Shown in pieces: positions 20,601-27,500 of a stretch of 64,000 nucleotides of DNA. Source of the DNA: Paraburkholderia haematera (GTDB lineage Bacteria > Pseudomonadota > Gammaproteobacteria > Burkholderiales > Burkholderiaceae); the NCBI RefSeq assembly GCF_905220975.1, contig NZ_CAJNBK010000007.1, positions 62,001 to 126,000 of the forward strand, written 5' to 3'. The translations under genes and the position numbers were made by a program. Within the stretch, counting starts at the first letter, position 1. The number at the start of each line of letters is the position of its first letter. The notes beneath the pieces were generated by a model that saw only the letters and a program-made list of their open reading frames with translations, was not told where the DNA came from and searched no databases.

Positions 20601-21142
20601 CGGAGAGTGGGCTGGACGAACTGACGTACCGGCGTATCGGCGATGACGCGAGCCAGGACCGGTATGTTCTGCGCGACGCGAACAACAATGTGATTGCGCT
20701 GACGGATGCGAATCAGCAGAGTCAGACACAGTACCGGTTTGAGCCGTATGGTGCGACGACGCAAACGGGAGTGGCAGACCCGAACCCGCAGCAGTTCACA
20801 GGGCGGGAGAATGATGGGACGGGGCTGTATTACTACCGGAACCGGTATTACAACCCAAGCATCGGCAGGTTCATCAGTGAGGATCCGATCGGCTACGCGA
20901 GTGGACAGACGAATGCGTATGCTTACGTCAACGGCAATCCTGTTCAGTTCAATGATCCGTTTGGGCTTGGACCATGGGACCAGAAGTATGGCTTGTCGAA
21001 TACTTATTGGAATTGGCTCCACCGGCAAGATGGCGGTTCGTTGATCAAAGAGCTTAAAGACCCACGGACCGGGCAGGTCCCGAAAGACACTGCGTTGGAG
21101 TACTACAAGATATATCTTTTAGAGACCGGGCAATGCGGGTGA
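17690..21142 (+). CDS. RHS/YD-repeat polymorphic toxin, Sec-exported
   Basis: Protein of 1150 residues. A signal peptide (hydrophobic core FVLFFFVLLSWFVAPNALA, residues 18-36) is followed by a cysteine-containing linker. Next is the RHS entry domain of DUF6531 type, GDPVKLYTGQFHLVAHDLHV (about 130-150). Many YD repeats follow (about 320-1040; for example YSYDALGRRSQ, YDLNGNLSSDGT), which form a hollow shell. The conserved end reads YYRNRYYNPSIGRFISEDPI from residue 1047, and DPFGL is at 1089-1093, where such proteins cut themselves. The last 57 residues (WNWLHRQDGGSLIKELKD, EYYKIYLLETGQCG) are the toxin tip, of a type I do not recognise. No PAAR or VgrG segment is present, so secretion is Sec-based rather than type VI. 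The next gene is the immunity candidate. Confidence 0.88.
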   Translation: MHSIDALAARRVVLRPFVLFFFVLLSWFVAPNALADCSEDYASNGAYPTNPTCGLLAASATFKTGGYACGEPDTIAAYCGGSSGGTTVEPFSPDETVTLDGDRPDGNPGSAGGCAAEATAGCGSSTSGGDPVKLYTGQFHLVAHDLHVADTIALDLARVYRSSAYDTSGRPMAGAFGIGATFNYDSYLTISAADSNGLRQRVELYLPSGIRIPFTLRAGTSTIWDDLASPGDYYRATISNADRNGTTRILTLRDGRVQRFTMVAGIYRLSSVQDRNGSTVTISRNSTTGAVTSITGPNGRALTFASIVGARGTPLVSRVTDPLNRQVSYTYDSRDHLIQVTDAGGGVWKYGWDSKSRLVSVTDPEGNLQVTNTYDDNDRITFQKLADGSTFGFAYTVADGKVMQTEVTDRRGSIRRLEFDANGRVVRNTYPAGQSIQQVQTFSYDANGRVTNLAAGDRQYTYAYDTNGNRTSEADQSGTLVTRTFDSYSQVLTEAQAGDWQRGVATVYTYDPKGNLLSVTDRLGNRTTFSNDGQGRPLTVTDALKGVTTFTWTGADLSGVADPLSRTTQYTTDAAGRVTAVQDPLGNKTKRTLDALDRTTDVTDALNGVTRFTWDRNGRLLSQADPKGVTTRYAYNAIGRPVSRTDPLGHSETYTWNSAGQLATLTDRMNQTRTYDYDAAGNLETVYFTPRGNPRGKPVRNWSYGRDAYGRLQMTLDTGVSRPPASTYRYYDSVTGYFNGWFEQASQQGRWWLRYAADSRDLARIEMNDATVDYSRDAEHRVTQIQYQVNGETPRAFGYSYDALGRRSQATLANGITAAYTWDAASQLTGITYKRADGSVLGELTYGYDLGGRRTKVGGSLAKVDLPLAVNDAQYNAANQLTRWSGRTLGYDLNGNLSSDGTNLYNWNEQNLLGQISGGVTASFSYDIYGHRRDQTVNGHRTQSFWIGDELNFTIVDNDYAHRIRQFSAYPESGLDELTYRRIGDDASQDRYVLRDANNNVIALTDANQQSQTQYRFEPYGATTQTGVADPNPQQFTGRENDGTGLYYYRNRYYNPSIGRFISEDPIGYASGQTNAYAYVNGNPVQFNDPFGLGPWDQKYGLSNTYWNWLHRQDGGSLIKELKDPRTGQVPKDTALEYYKIYLLETGQCG

Positions 21143-21172
21143 AGGCTCAATATTTGTGAGGTGATGAACTTT

Positions 21173-21583
21173 ATGCCTGGTTGCATTTTTTGTGGATCTG
21201 GTGCGGACTTCGACGTAGACGGATTCTTGGCGTCCTCTCCGTGGTCCGGTATAGCAGACATATTTCGACGCGGGCCGACTGGGAATGCATACCGCCCCAT
21301 CAGAGAGTCCTCGTCCCTACAAATCGCGGTGTCGCCAATTGACGAGCATCTCCTTGAACCGCAGATTGATGCGACGCTCAGTTTCTTGCGAAGCTACGAG
21401 GCTGAAGTGAGGCGGCTGGTCAGGTTTCCCGGGGTGGACGCGGTCGAGTTCCGCATGGGCCTCTTCTGGTTGCCCGACACAGCTATTTACCCCATTTCGC
21501 TCACGCCATCGTTTCTCAAGGCAGTTGGCGACGTCGGTGCGACCGTTGACATATATGTTTATGCAAGTGACGGCGTAAATTAG
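21173..21583 (+). CDS. candidate immunity protein for RHS tip 1 (copy 1)
   Basis: Small acidic cytoplasmic protein of 136 residues from ATG 21173, which is best placed behind the GAGGTGATG box; GTG 21161 and ATG 21164 are alternatives. It starts MPGCIFCGSGADFDVDGFL, with a Cys-x2-Cys pair. The middle, LRSYEAEVRRLVRFPGVD, is helical, and the end, LTPSFLKAVGDVGATVDIYV, alternates helix and strand. I do not recognise the family; the C-terminal half is loosely reminiscent of DUF4279-type immunity proteins. Position directly after an RHS toxin tip and a following terminator indicate an immunity role. Confidence 0.6.
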   Translation: MPGCIFCGSGADFDVDGFLASSPWSGIADIFRRGPTGNAYRPIRESSSLQIAVSPIDEHLLEPQIDATLSFLRSYEAEVRRLVRFPGVDAVEFRMGLFWLPDTAIYPISLTPSFLKAVGDVGATVDIYVYASDGVN

Positions 21584-21620
21584 GTTGAGCGTTGCCAGTG
21601 CAATCTGAAGTTGCAGCGAC

Positions 21621-21648
21621 AGAAGGGGCCGCATTCGCGGCCCCTTCT
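21621..21648. terminator. bidirectional hairpin between immunity gene and symE (copy 1)
   Basis: AGAAGGGGCCGC at 21621-21632 pairs with GCGGCCCCTTCT at 21637-21648 across a 4-nt loop. The stem is followed by TGTATTTAAA on the plus side. It separates convergent genes and likely ends both transcripts. Confidence 0.8.
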
Positions 21649-21652
21649 GTAT

Positions 21653-21889
21653 TTAAAGCGGCGTAATGATGAGCTTCTGGTGTTCGACGGTGATACGCAC
21701 GCGCTGTCCGGGTTCAAAGCCGGCGGTCTCGATCCACCGTCCGGAGAGTTTCATCCACGGAAAGGTGGGCGGCTCCTTGCGCATATGGAAGGGCAGGCGT
21801 GCCGGTTTCTGATAGCGCCAGGATTCCTGGATGGTGACAGACCGTTCGGTGACGGGTGGCGGTGGTGCTTTATGATTGGCGTCAGCCAT
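21653..21889 (-). CDS. SymE-like small protein (copy 1)
   Basis: Protein of 78 residues whose second half, PWMKLSGRWIETAGFEPGQ followed by RVRITVEHQKLIITPL, matches the SymE toxin family. In that AbrB-like fold the phrase L-x-G-x-WL-x-x-AGF is diagnostic. The N-terminal half contains RSVTIQESWR. In Escherichia coli SymE is an SOS-induced type I toxin that acts on nucleic acid and RNA. Here the gene is convergent with the immunity gene and recurs beside another RHS tip at 36001, so it travels with RHS cassettes. No antisense RNA gene could be identified by eye. Confidence 0.75.
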   Translation of the reverse strand: MADANHKAPPPPVTERSVTIQESWRYQKPARLPFHMRKEPPTFPWMKLSGRWIETAGFEPGQRVRITVEHQKLIITPL

Positions 21890-21923
21890 GATCGACTCTC
21901 CTGATAAGAGTGGGTGGTGGTCA

Positions 21924-21958
21924 GCGGGCGGTGAGTGTTGGTAGCACTCATCGCCCGC
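21924..21958. repeat. 14-bp stem hairpin at the left edge of the primase/recombinase element (copy 1)
   Basis: Bases 21924-21937 pair with 21945-21958 around a 7-nt loop, with one G-T wobble. Similarity to the region beside the other symE gene (36241 onward) ends at about 21930, so this hairpin lies close to where the element joins RHS sequence. There is no U tract, so it is not a standard terminator. Confidence 0.7.
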
Positions 21959-21987
21959 GCTTCGTTTACGGCGTTACATCGCCTTCC

Positions 21988-22353
21988 TTACTGCTGCTGC
22001 GCCTGCGCGAGCAGGGCTTCGAGCATCTGCGCGACGAACTGCTGCTTCGCTTTAGGCAACTGCGCAATGGCTTCGATGTGCTTCTGCCATCTGGGCATGG
22101 GGCCGCGTTTGCGCGGTGAGCTATCGGGCTCGCCGAACAACTCCTCCAGCGAAACCGACAAGGTTCGCGCCACGACCGGCAGCGCCGAGACAGGAATGCG
22201 CCTGCGCCCTACCTCATACGATTGATAGGTCTGCTGGGACACGCCAAGTGTTTCGGCAAGCTTGACCTGCGTGATGTTGCGCGTCTTGCGGAACTGGGTG
22301 ATGCGTTCGCCCAGGGCGACAAAAAAAGCACGCTCGTCGTCGGAGATAGACAT
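21988..22353 (-). CDS. XRE-family repressor (copy 1)
   Basis: DNA-binding protein of 121 residues from ATG 22353; a GTG at 22389 in the same frame would add 12 residues. Residues 10-65 form a Cro/CI-type helix-turn-helix: LGERITQFRKTRNITQVKLA then ETLGVSQQTYQSYEVGRRRI and VARTLSVSLEELFGE. The C-terminal 45 residues are helical and Gln/Ala-rich (IAQLPKAKQQFVAQMLEALL), probably for dimerisation. It is divergent from the primase gene, with a perfect palindrome between them, so it most likely represses itself and the primase-recombinase operon. Confidence 0.85.
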   Translation of the reverse strand: MSISDDERAFFVALGERITQFRKTRNITQVKLAETLGVSQQTYQSYEVGRRRIPVSALPVVARTLSVSLEELFGEPDSSPRKRGPMPRWQKHIEAIAQLPKAKQQFVAQMLEALLAQAQQQ

Positions 22354-22418
22354 GGCTGATGTCGGAACTTCATGTATGAGGACAGCCACAAGATACCCCG
22401 GGTTCTACAAAACAATGT

Positions 22419-22447
22419 CCAGTATACTTCAAAACGAAGTATACTGG
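22419..22447. promoter_or_regulatory. perfect palindromic operator between repressor and primase (copy 1)
   Basis: CCAGTATACTTC at 22419-22430 is repeated inverted at 22436-22447 with a 5-bp spacer AAAAC. Each arm contains TATACT, a good -10 hexamer, on opposite strands, so the site probably covers both divergent promoters. A second small hairpin, AAAACCC/GGGTTTT, follows near 22464-22485 before the ribosome site AAAGGAC of the primase gene. Confidence 0.8.
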
Positions 22448-22505
22448 GTTGTAAGTTATTTTTATGAAAACCCCCTTGACAGGGTTTTAGCCAAAGGACG
22501 GTTTT

Positions 22506-25500
22506 ATGGCCCGCATCCCCGAATCCGAGCTTGAGCGCATGAAGGCCGAGGTGTCGGTGGAGCAGCTCGTGCGCGCGCACGGCATCGGGCTTGTGAAGTC
22601 GGGCCGCGACTGGCGGGGGCGCTGTCCGTTCCATGAGGACGGCACGCCGTCGCTGGTGGTGACGCCTTCGAAGAACCTGTGGCACTGCTTCGGCTGCGGG
22701 CTCGGTGGTGGTCCGGTGGACTGGGCGATGAAAGCGAACGGGATCTCGTTCCGGCACGCGGTGGAACTGCTGCGCGAGGGGATTCCTGCTTTAGCGGCTA
22801 AAGCGGGTGAGCGCACGACGGTGCGCGCGCTGGAGTCGCCGGTGTCGGTGGAGGTGGATGATGCGGCGCTGCTCGATCAGGTGGTGGACTATTACCACCA
22901 GACCCTGAAGAGCTCGCCCGAGGCGCTGGCGTACCTGGAGAAGCGCGGCATTGCGGCGGCGGTGGAGCCGTTCCGGCTGGGGTTTGCGAACCGGACGCTG
23001 GGGCTGCGGTTGCCGGAAAAGAACCGGGTGGCGGGCGAGGCGATCCGCACGCGGTTGCAGCGAATCGGGGTGATCCGCGAGAGCGGCCACGAGCACCTGA
23101 ACGGGTGCATCGTGTTCGGCTGGCGTGACGAAGCGGGGCATGTTGCAGGCCTGTACGGGCGCAAGATCGTGGAGAACCAGGCGCGCAACCTGCCGAAGCA
23201 TCTATACCTGCCGGGGCCGCATCGCGGGGTGTTCAACGCGGACGGTGTGCGTGGGCAGCGGGAAGTGATCGTGTGCGAATCGGTCATTGATGCGCTGACG
23301 TTCTGGTGTGCGGGGTATCAGAACGTGACGGCGTCGTTCGGTGCGGACGGGTTCACGGAGGATCACCTGGCGCTGTTCAGGGCGCAGGGCGTCGAGCGGG
23401 TCATCATCGCGTACGACCGGGATGCGGCGGGCGATGCGGGCGCGCAGAAGCTGGCCCGGCGGCTCACGGTCGAGGGGATCGGATGCTACCGGGTGCAGTT
23501 CCCGCACGGACTGGACGCGAATGAATATGCGCTGAAGGTGACGCCTGCGGCGAAGAGCCTGGGTGTGCTGATGCGGCGCGCGCAGTGGCTCGGCAATGGG
23601 GCGGCGCCTGTGCGTGAGGTGGTGGTGCCCGCATCCTCTTCCCTTGCTGCCAAGGGGACGGTTGCGTTACGCGGTAACGCTGGATCGCCAGCCGTCATGG
23701 CTGAACCGGCCCTCCCTTTAGCCGCTAAAGAGGAGGCGGAACCCGAGCTGGTGCCGTTGCGGGAAGCGGCGGTCGTGCTGCCGGCGAGCGTTGAGCCCGC
23801 GGCGCCGGCATTCGATATCCCGTGCGAGGTGAGTGGGTCGGAGATCGTGTTCGCGCTGGATCCGGTGCGCTACCGTGTGCGCGGGTTCGATGCCAGGGCG
23901 AAGGCGACGGCGGGCGTGCTGAAGGTGAATGTTCTGGCGAGCGTGGGCGAACGGTTCCACGTTGACACGTTCGACCTGTACCACGCGAAGGCGCGGGCGA
24001 ACTACATTGCGCGGGCGGCGGCGGAGTTGCGGCTGACCGATGATGTGGTGAAGGCGGACCTCGGGCGGGTATTACTGAAGCTGGAGATGTTGCAGGCGGC
24101 GGCCGATGCGCTGGCGGCCGGCGCGCAGATGACGGCCGATGAGGAGCGCGAGGCGCTCGAACTGCTACGCACGCCGGCGCTGCTGGAGCGGATCGTGTCG
24201 GACTTCGCGGCGTGTGGCGTGGTGGGCGAGGAGACGAACAAGCTCGTCGGGTATCTCGCGGCGGTGTCACGCAAACTCGATACGCCGCTGGCGGTGGTGA
24301 TCCAGAGTTCGAGCGCGGCGGGCAAGAGCTCACTCATGGATGCGGTGCTGGCGTTCGTGCCGGAAGAGGAGCGGATCAAGTACTCGGCGATGACCGGGCA
24401 GAGTCTGTTCTACATGGGCGAGACGAACCTGAAGCACAAGGTGCTGGCGATCTGCGAGGAGGAAGGGGCGAGCCGTGCGGCGTATGCACTGAAGCTGCTG
24501 CAAAGCGATGGTGAACTGACGATTGCGAGCACGGGCAAGGATGCGCAGACGGGCAACCTGGTGACGCAGGAATACCGGGTTGAAGGTCCGGTGTCGATCA
24601 TGCTGACGACGACGGCGATCGAGATCGACGAGGAACTGCTGAACCGCTGCCTGATCCTGACGGTCGACGAGGGACGTGAGCAGACCGAGGCGATCCACCG
24701 TTTGCAGCGTCACAAGCGGACCCTCGACGGGCTGAAGCTGAAGGCACAGAAGGAGCGCGTGCTGTCGTTACACCGTAACGCGCAGCGGTTGCTGAAACCG
24801 CTGGCCGTGGTGAACCCGTACGCCGACCAGCTGACGTTCCAGTCGGAGCGCACGCGCATGCGCCGCGACCACGAGAAATACCTGACGCTGATCGACACGA
24901 TAGCCTTGCTGCACCAGTACCAGCGGGAAGTGAAAACGGTGCGGCATGCTGGGGCCGAGCTGGCCTATATCGAGGTCACGCTGGCCGACATTGAGCAGGC
25001 GAATGCACTGGTGCATGAGGTACTGGGCCGGAGTCTCGACGAGTTGCCGCCGGTGACGCGGCGGGTGCTGGAAGAGATTACGCAGGCGGTGAAGGGCAAG
25101 CCGTTGCCGCGTGCGTCGGTGCGCTTCAGCCGGCGCGAAGTGCGGGAGTGGACGGGGCTCGGTGACACGCCGCTGCGCAAGCACCTTGAACGGCTGGTCG
25201 AACTGGAATATCTGCTGACACACCGCGGGCAGCGTGGTCAGAGCTTCGAATACGAACTGATGTATGACGGCGACGGCAGCGACGCGACGCACCTGGCGGG
25301 TTTGCTGGATGTGACTACGATTGGCAGTTCGCCCCCCGGTGAAGGTGAGTTCGCTCCCGGTTCGCTCCGCCAGAACTCCCCTTCTGCTCCCCCATCGCTC
25401 CCTGTGCAAAACCGCGCAGATTCAGGCGGTGAAAGGCCGTGCGGCGATGAGTCGGGAAACGAAGCAGAACTGCACATCTACGGGAATAAAAAACCGGATG

Positions 25501-25538
25501 TGGCAGTGCGTACGTCGTACCAGCGGGAGCCGATGTGA
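22506..25538 (+). CDS. CHC2 zinc-finger/Toprim primase fused to P-loop ATPase (copy 1)
   Basis: Protein of 1010 residues. Residues 15-100 are a DnaG-type zinc-binding domain: GRCPFHEDGTPSL and WHCFGCGLGGG, ligands Cys40, His43, Cys61, Cys64. Residues about 250-330 are a Toprim domain, with VIVCESVIDALTF giving the catalytic Glu and IIAYDRDAAGD the Asp pair. A linker of about 90 residues is Ala/Pro/Glu-rich. A P-loop NTPase at about 595-780 has SSSAAGKSSLMDAVL (Walker A), LAICEEEGAS (Walker B-like) and ELLNRCLILTVDE near a sensor/arginine position. A helical winged-helix-like part (about 870-930) precedes a disordered tail. The layout implies priming plus unwinding of the element's own DNA. 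The stop overlaps the recombinase start. Confidence 0.85.
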   Translation: MARIPESELERMKAEVSVEQLVRAHGIGLVKSGRDWRGRCPFHEDGTPSLVVTPSKNLWHCFGCGLGGGPVDWAMKANGISFRHAVELLREGIPALAAKAGERTTVRALESPVSVEVDDAALLDQVVDYYHQTLKSSPEALAYLEKRGIAAAVEPFRLGFANRTLGLRLPEKNRVAGEAIRTRLQRIGVIRESGHEHLNGCIVFGWRDEAGHVAGLYGRKIVENQARNLPKHLYLPGPHRGVFNADGVRGQREVIVCESVIDALTFWCAGYQNVTASFGADGFTEDHLALFRAQGVERVIIAYDRDAAGDAGAQKLARRLTVEGIGCYRVQFPHGLDANEYALKVTPAAKSLGVLMRRAQWLGNGAAPVREVVVPASSSLAAKGTVALRGNAGSPAVMAEPALPLAAKEEAEPELVPLREAAVVLPASVEPAAPAFDIPCEVSGSEIVFALDPVRYRVRGFDARAKATAGVLKVNVLASVGERFHVDTFDLYHAKARANYIARAAAELRLTDDVVKADLGRVLLKLEMLQAAADALAAGAQMTADEEREALELLRTPALLERIVSDFAACGVVGEETNKLVGYLAAVSRKLDTPLAVVIQSSSAAGKSSLMDAVLAFVPEEERIKYSAMTGQSLFYMGETNLKHKVLAICEEEGASRAAYALKLLQSDGELTIASTGKDAQTGNLVTQEYRVEGPVSIMLTTTAIEIDEELLNRCLILTVDEGREQTEAIHRLQRHKRTLDGLKLKAQKERVLSLHRNAQRLLKPLAVVNPYADQLTFQSERTRMRRDHEKYLTLIDTIALLHQYQREVKTVRHAGAELAYIEVTLADIEQANALVHEVLGRSLDELPPVTRRVLEEITQAVKGKPLPRASVRFSRREVREWTGLGDTPLRKHLERLVELEYLLTHRGQRGQSFEYELMYDGDGSDATHLAGLLDVTTIGSSPPGEGEFAPGSLRQNSPSAPPSLPVQNRADSGGERPCGDESGNEAELHIYGNKKPDVAVRTSYQREPM

Positions 25539-26599
25539 TGGAGAGCGGCGCGGTGGTTCGGCGCAGGAAGCGCAAGCTGCGGGCCAGACGCAGCGTGACG
25601 GCGTACACGCCTGAGCACGTGGAGAGCGCGCTGATGGTGTTTGTTAAAGGGTATCTGGACTGGCTGGCGGTGACGGGTCGCACGGAGCAGACGGTGCGCA
25701 GCCGGTTGGTGGCGCTGGAGCGGTTCGTGCGATGGTGCGCAGAGCGTAGCCTGAGCCGTCCGCAGGAGCTCACACGTTCGGTGCTGGAAGCCTATCAACG
25801 ACACCTTTACCTGTACCGCAAGCAGGACGGCAAGCCGCTGACGATCCGCACGCAGCAGACGATGCTCACGCCGCTGCGCGGGTGGTGCCGGTGGCTCTCG
25901 CGCGAGCGGCACGTGCAATACAACGCGGCGGCGGAGCTGGTGCTGCCGCGCGCGCCGAAACTGCTGCCGAAGGTGGTGCTGTCGGTGGTGCAGGTCGAGC
26001 GGCTGATGGACCAGCCGGACGTGGGCGGACTGACGGGTGCGCGTGATCGCGCGATTCTCGAGGTGCTGTACAGCACGGGCATGCGGCGCATGGAGCTGAT
26101 CGGGCTGACGATCTCGGACATCGATCTGTCTGGCGGCACAGTGATGATCCGGCAGGGCAAGGGCCGGCGCGACCGGTATATCCCGCTGGGCGAGCGGGCG
26201 TGCTACTGGGTGGAGTGGTACTGCGACCGGATACGGCCGTCGCTCGCGGTGAGGACCGACGAGTGGACGCTGTTCCTGACGGACTACGGCGAGCCGTTCG
26301 GCAAGGGGCGGCTGTCTGACCTGGTGAAGCGGTACATGGAGAGGGCGGGCATCCGCGAGGGGGCGTGTCATGTGTTGCGGCACGCGTGCGCGACGCACAT
26401 GCTGGAGAACGGTGCGGATATCCGGTTCATCCAGGCGCTGCTGGGCCATGCGGACCTGTCGAGCACGCAGATCTACACGCAGGTGGCGATCGGGAAACTG
26501 AAGGAGATCCACGCGGCGACGCATCCGGCGAAGCTGGAGCGTGATGCGCTCTCCCTGCTAGCTGCTATCGGGGCCGAAGCGGACGGGGACGCCGAATAA
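25538..26599 (+). CDS. tyrosine recombinase/integrase (copy 1)
   Basis: XerC/D-like site-specific recombinase of 353 residues. An N-terminal SAM-like core-binding domain covers about 30-130 (VFVKGYLDWLAVTGRTEQTV). The catalytic domain has the full set: Arg183 in STGMRRMEL, Lys208 in GKGRRDR, His278 and Arg281 in HVLRHACATHML, His304 in LLGHADLSS, and nucleophile Tyr313 in TQIYTQV. The first 17 residues are very basic. ATG 25538 shares a base with the primase stop (TGATG), so the two are co-translated. Downstream is a run of hairpins, the likely recombination or replication sites. No clear extra helix of the integron-integrase type was seen. Confidence 0.92.
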   Translation: MESGAVVRRRKRKLRARRSVTAYTPEHVESALMVFVKGYLDWLAVTGRTEQTVRSRLVALERFVRWCAERSLSRPQELTRSVLEAYQRHLYLYRKQDGKPLTIRTQQTMLTPLRGWCRWLSRERHVQYNAAAELVLPRAPKLLPKVVLSVVQVERLMDQPDVGGLTGARDRAILEVLYSTGMRRMELIGLTISDIDLSGGTVMIRQGKGRRDRYIPLGERACYWVEWYCDRIRPSLAVRTDEWTLFLTDYGEPFGKGRLSDLVKRYMERAGIREGACHVLRHACATHMLENGADIRFIQALLGHADLSSTQIYTQVAIGKLKEIHAATHPAKLERDALSLLAAIGAEADGDAE

Positions 26600-26675
26600 G
26601 GGAGTGCGGGCCTGGCGGCCCGATGGTGAAGAAGGTCCAGCGGCCTGCGGCCGGAGGCAACGAGGGCCGGGGGTA

Positions 26676-26706
26676 AATGTTGGGCCGGCTGTGCCGTCCC
26701 AACATT
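26676..26706. repeat. hairpin H2 (copy 1)
   Basis: AATGTTGGG at 26676-26684 pairs with CCCAACATT at 26698-26706. After one C/T mismatch the inner CGGC/GCCG adds four pairs around a TGT loop. It lies 2 bp before the 95-nt hairpin. Confidence 0.85.
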
Positions 26707-26708
26707 AA

Positions 26709-26803
26709 ACATAACGCCCGGAAATTAGCACCGGTTAGCGGGCCGGCCTCGCTCCACCTGTCCCGTTGGCCGGCCCGCTAACCGGTGCTAATTTGCGTTA
26801 TGT
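26709..26803. repeat. 95-nt attC-like hairpin H3 (copy 1)
   Basis: Arms 26722-26748 and 26768-26794 are a perfect 27-bp inverted repeat around a 19-nt loop. A 4-nt bulge CCGG (26718-26721) on the left arm only is followed by nine more pairs, ACATAACGC (26709-26717) with GCGTTATGT (26795-26803). The outer ACATAAC/GTTATGT differ by one base each from the integron attC boxes RYYYAAC/GTTRRRY, and the one-sided extrahelical bases give strand polarity as in attC. It lies 110 bp after the recombinase stop, so it is the best candidate for the recombinase's folded single-stranded substrate. Confidence 0.85.
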
Positions 26804-27090
26804 CTGGCGCCCCCGGCCCGGCCGGGTGCGCGAGGCGCACAGCAATACATCAGGGCCGCTGTGCGGCCAGTCACCTGGTACACGCAACAGCCAGGCATGG
26901 CGCTACGCGCAAGACAAAGTCAGGGGCCGCGAGGCGGCCAGTGAATGGAGTGAGCCCCGCCCACCCGTCAGTCTGCTGCGCGCGGGCTGCGGCCGCAGGC
27001 GGCCTTCGCGCCGTGCTCGCAGCCTGCCTCCCGTCCGCCCCCATGGGGCTCCCCAAAGTGAAGAACGAAAAAGCGCAAAGCGTGCTTCGC

Positions 27091-27126
27091 ATGCGGTGCA
27101 AGCCGCCATGTCGTCTTGCACCGCAT
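27091..27126. repeat. hairpin H5, perfect 12-bp stem (copy 1)
   Basis: ATGCGGTGCAAG at 27091-27102 pairs perfectly with CTTGCACCGCAT at 27115-27126 around a 12-nt loop. Confidence 0.85.
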
Positions 27127-27149
27127 TGCTGAGCGTAGAACCCTGGTGG

Positions 27150-27195
27150 CCGTCAAGGCCAGGCCCTGCGGGCGCGCGCTGCGCGACCTTGACGG
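27150..27195. repeat. hairpin H6 (copy 1)
   Basis: CCGTCAAGG at 27150-27158 pairs with CCTTGACGG at 27187-27195; the loop contains a further GCGCGC/GCGCG-rich self-complement. Confidence 0.75.
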
Positions 27196-27262
27196 GGTTG
27201 GCGTCAGGATGGTTCACGAAGGTTTGAGCCGTTCTGGAGCAGTGGGGCACGACGGCCCTGTT

Positions 27263-27307
27263 CCGCCGGGTTTGCCGTCGCGCTGCGCGCGCCGTCAAAC
27301 CCGGCGG
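27263..27307. repeat. hairpin H7, 12-bp stem plus inner GC stem (copy 1)
   Basis: CCGCCGGGTTTG at 27263-27274 pairs with CAAACCCGGCGG at 27296-27307, and the inside is largely self-complementary (GCGCGC), giving about 19 pairs with two mismatches. Confidence 0.85.
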
Positions 27308-27500
27308 GACGATATCTGCACGTAATACGTGATGGCACCACGCGCCTATCCTGCGGCGGCGGCCGTTGCTGCATAACAGCGATCCTGCTACTTGTTTCGA
27401 GATGCGAATCAATCGAGAATCGCGTCTGGAAAAAATTCTCTGAACGGCGAAGTCGACATGCTGGAAAGCCTTGCCTGATAAGGGAAAGCGGCCGGTATAA

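Larger units (their letters stand above)
21931..27500 (+). mobile_element. putative primase-recombinase element, copy 1
   Basis: The stretch between symE and the next RHS tip holds a divergent repressor, a primase-ATPase, an overlapping tyrosine recombinase and a hairpin-rich tail. It splits two RHS cassettes that would otherwise be adjacent. The left limit is set by loss of similarity to the symE flank at 36241-36290. The right limit is only bounded, between the last hairpin (27331) and the RHS tip (27501). No target-site duplication is visible. Confidence 0.55.
26600..27500. other. hairpin-rich non-coding region downstream of the recombinase (copy 1)
   Basis: About 900 bp without a credible gene. 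At least ten perfect or near-perfect inverted repeats lie between 26607 and 27331. The small ones are 26607-26622, 26641-26653, 26826-26840 (stem GTGCGC, loop GAG), 26854-26868 and 26925-26939 (both stem GGCCGC with a 3-nt loop), 26987-26998 (palindrome CTGCGGCCGCAG) and 27319-27331. The large ones are listed separately. None has a U tract. Open frames here are long only because the region is GC-rich. Confidence 0.8.

Noticed and set aside
26709..26803. Rho-independent terminator of the recombinase operon
   Set aside because: No U tract follows on either strand, the stem is far longer than needed, and it carries a conserved-looking one-sided bulge.
26709..26803. Bona fide integron attC site with a gene cassette array
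   Set aside because: Each outer box deviates from consensus, the arms are nearly perfect, no cassette genes follow and the recombinase lacks an evident integron-integrase insertion. Kept only as attC-like.
26766..27227. Coding frames in both directions across the hairpin region (and in copy 2)
   Set aside because: They overlap each other, span the inverted repeats, have no ribosome sites and show Arg/Pro/Ala-rich composition typical of GC-rich non-coding DNA.
26600..27500. CRISPR array or repeat array
   Set aside because: The hairpins have different sequences and irregular spacing, with no unit repeat and no cas genes.
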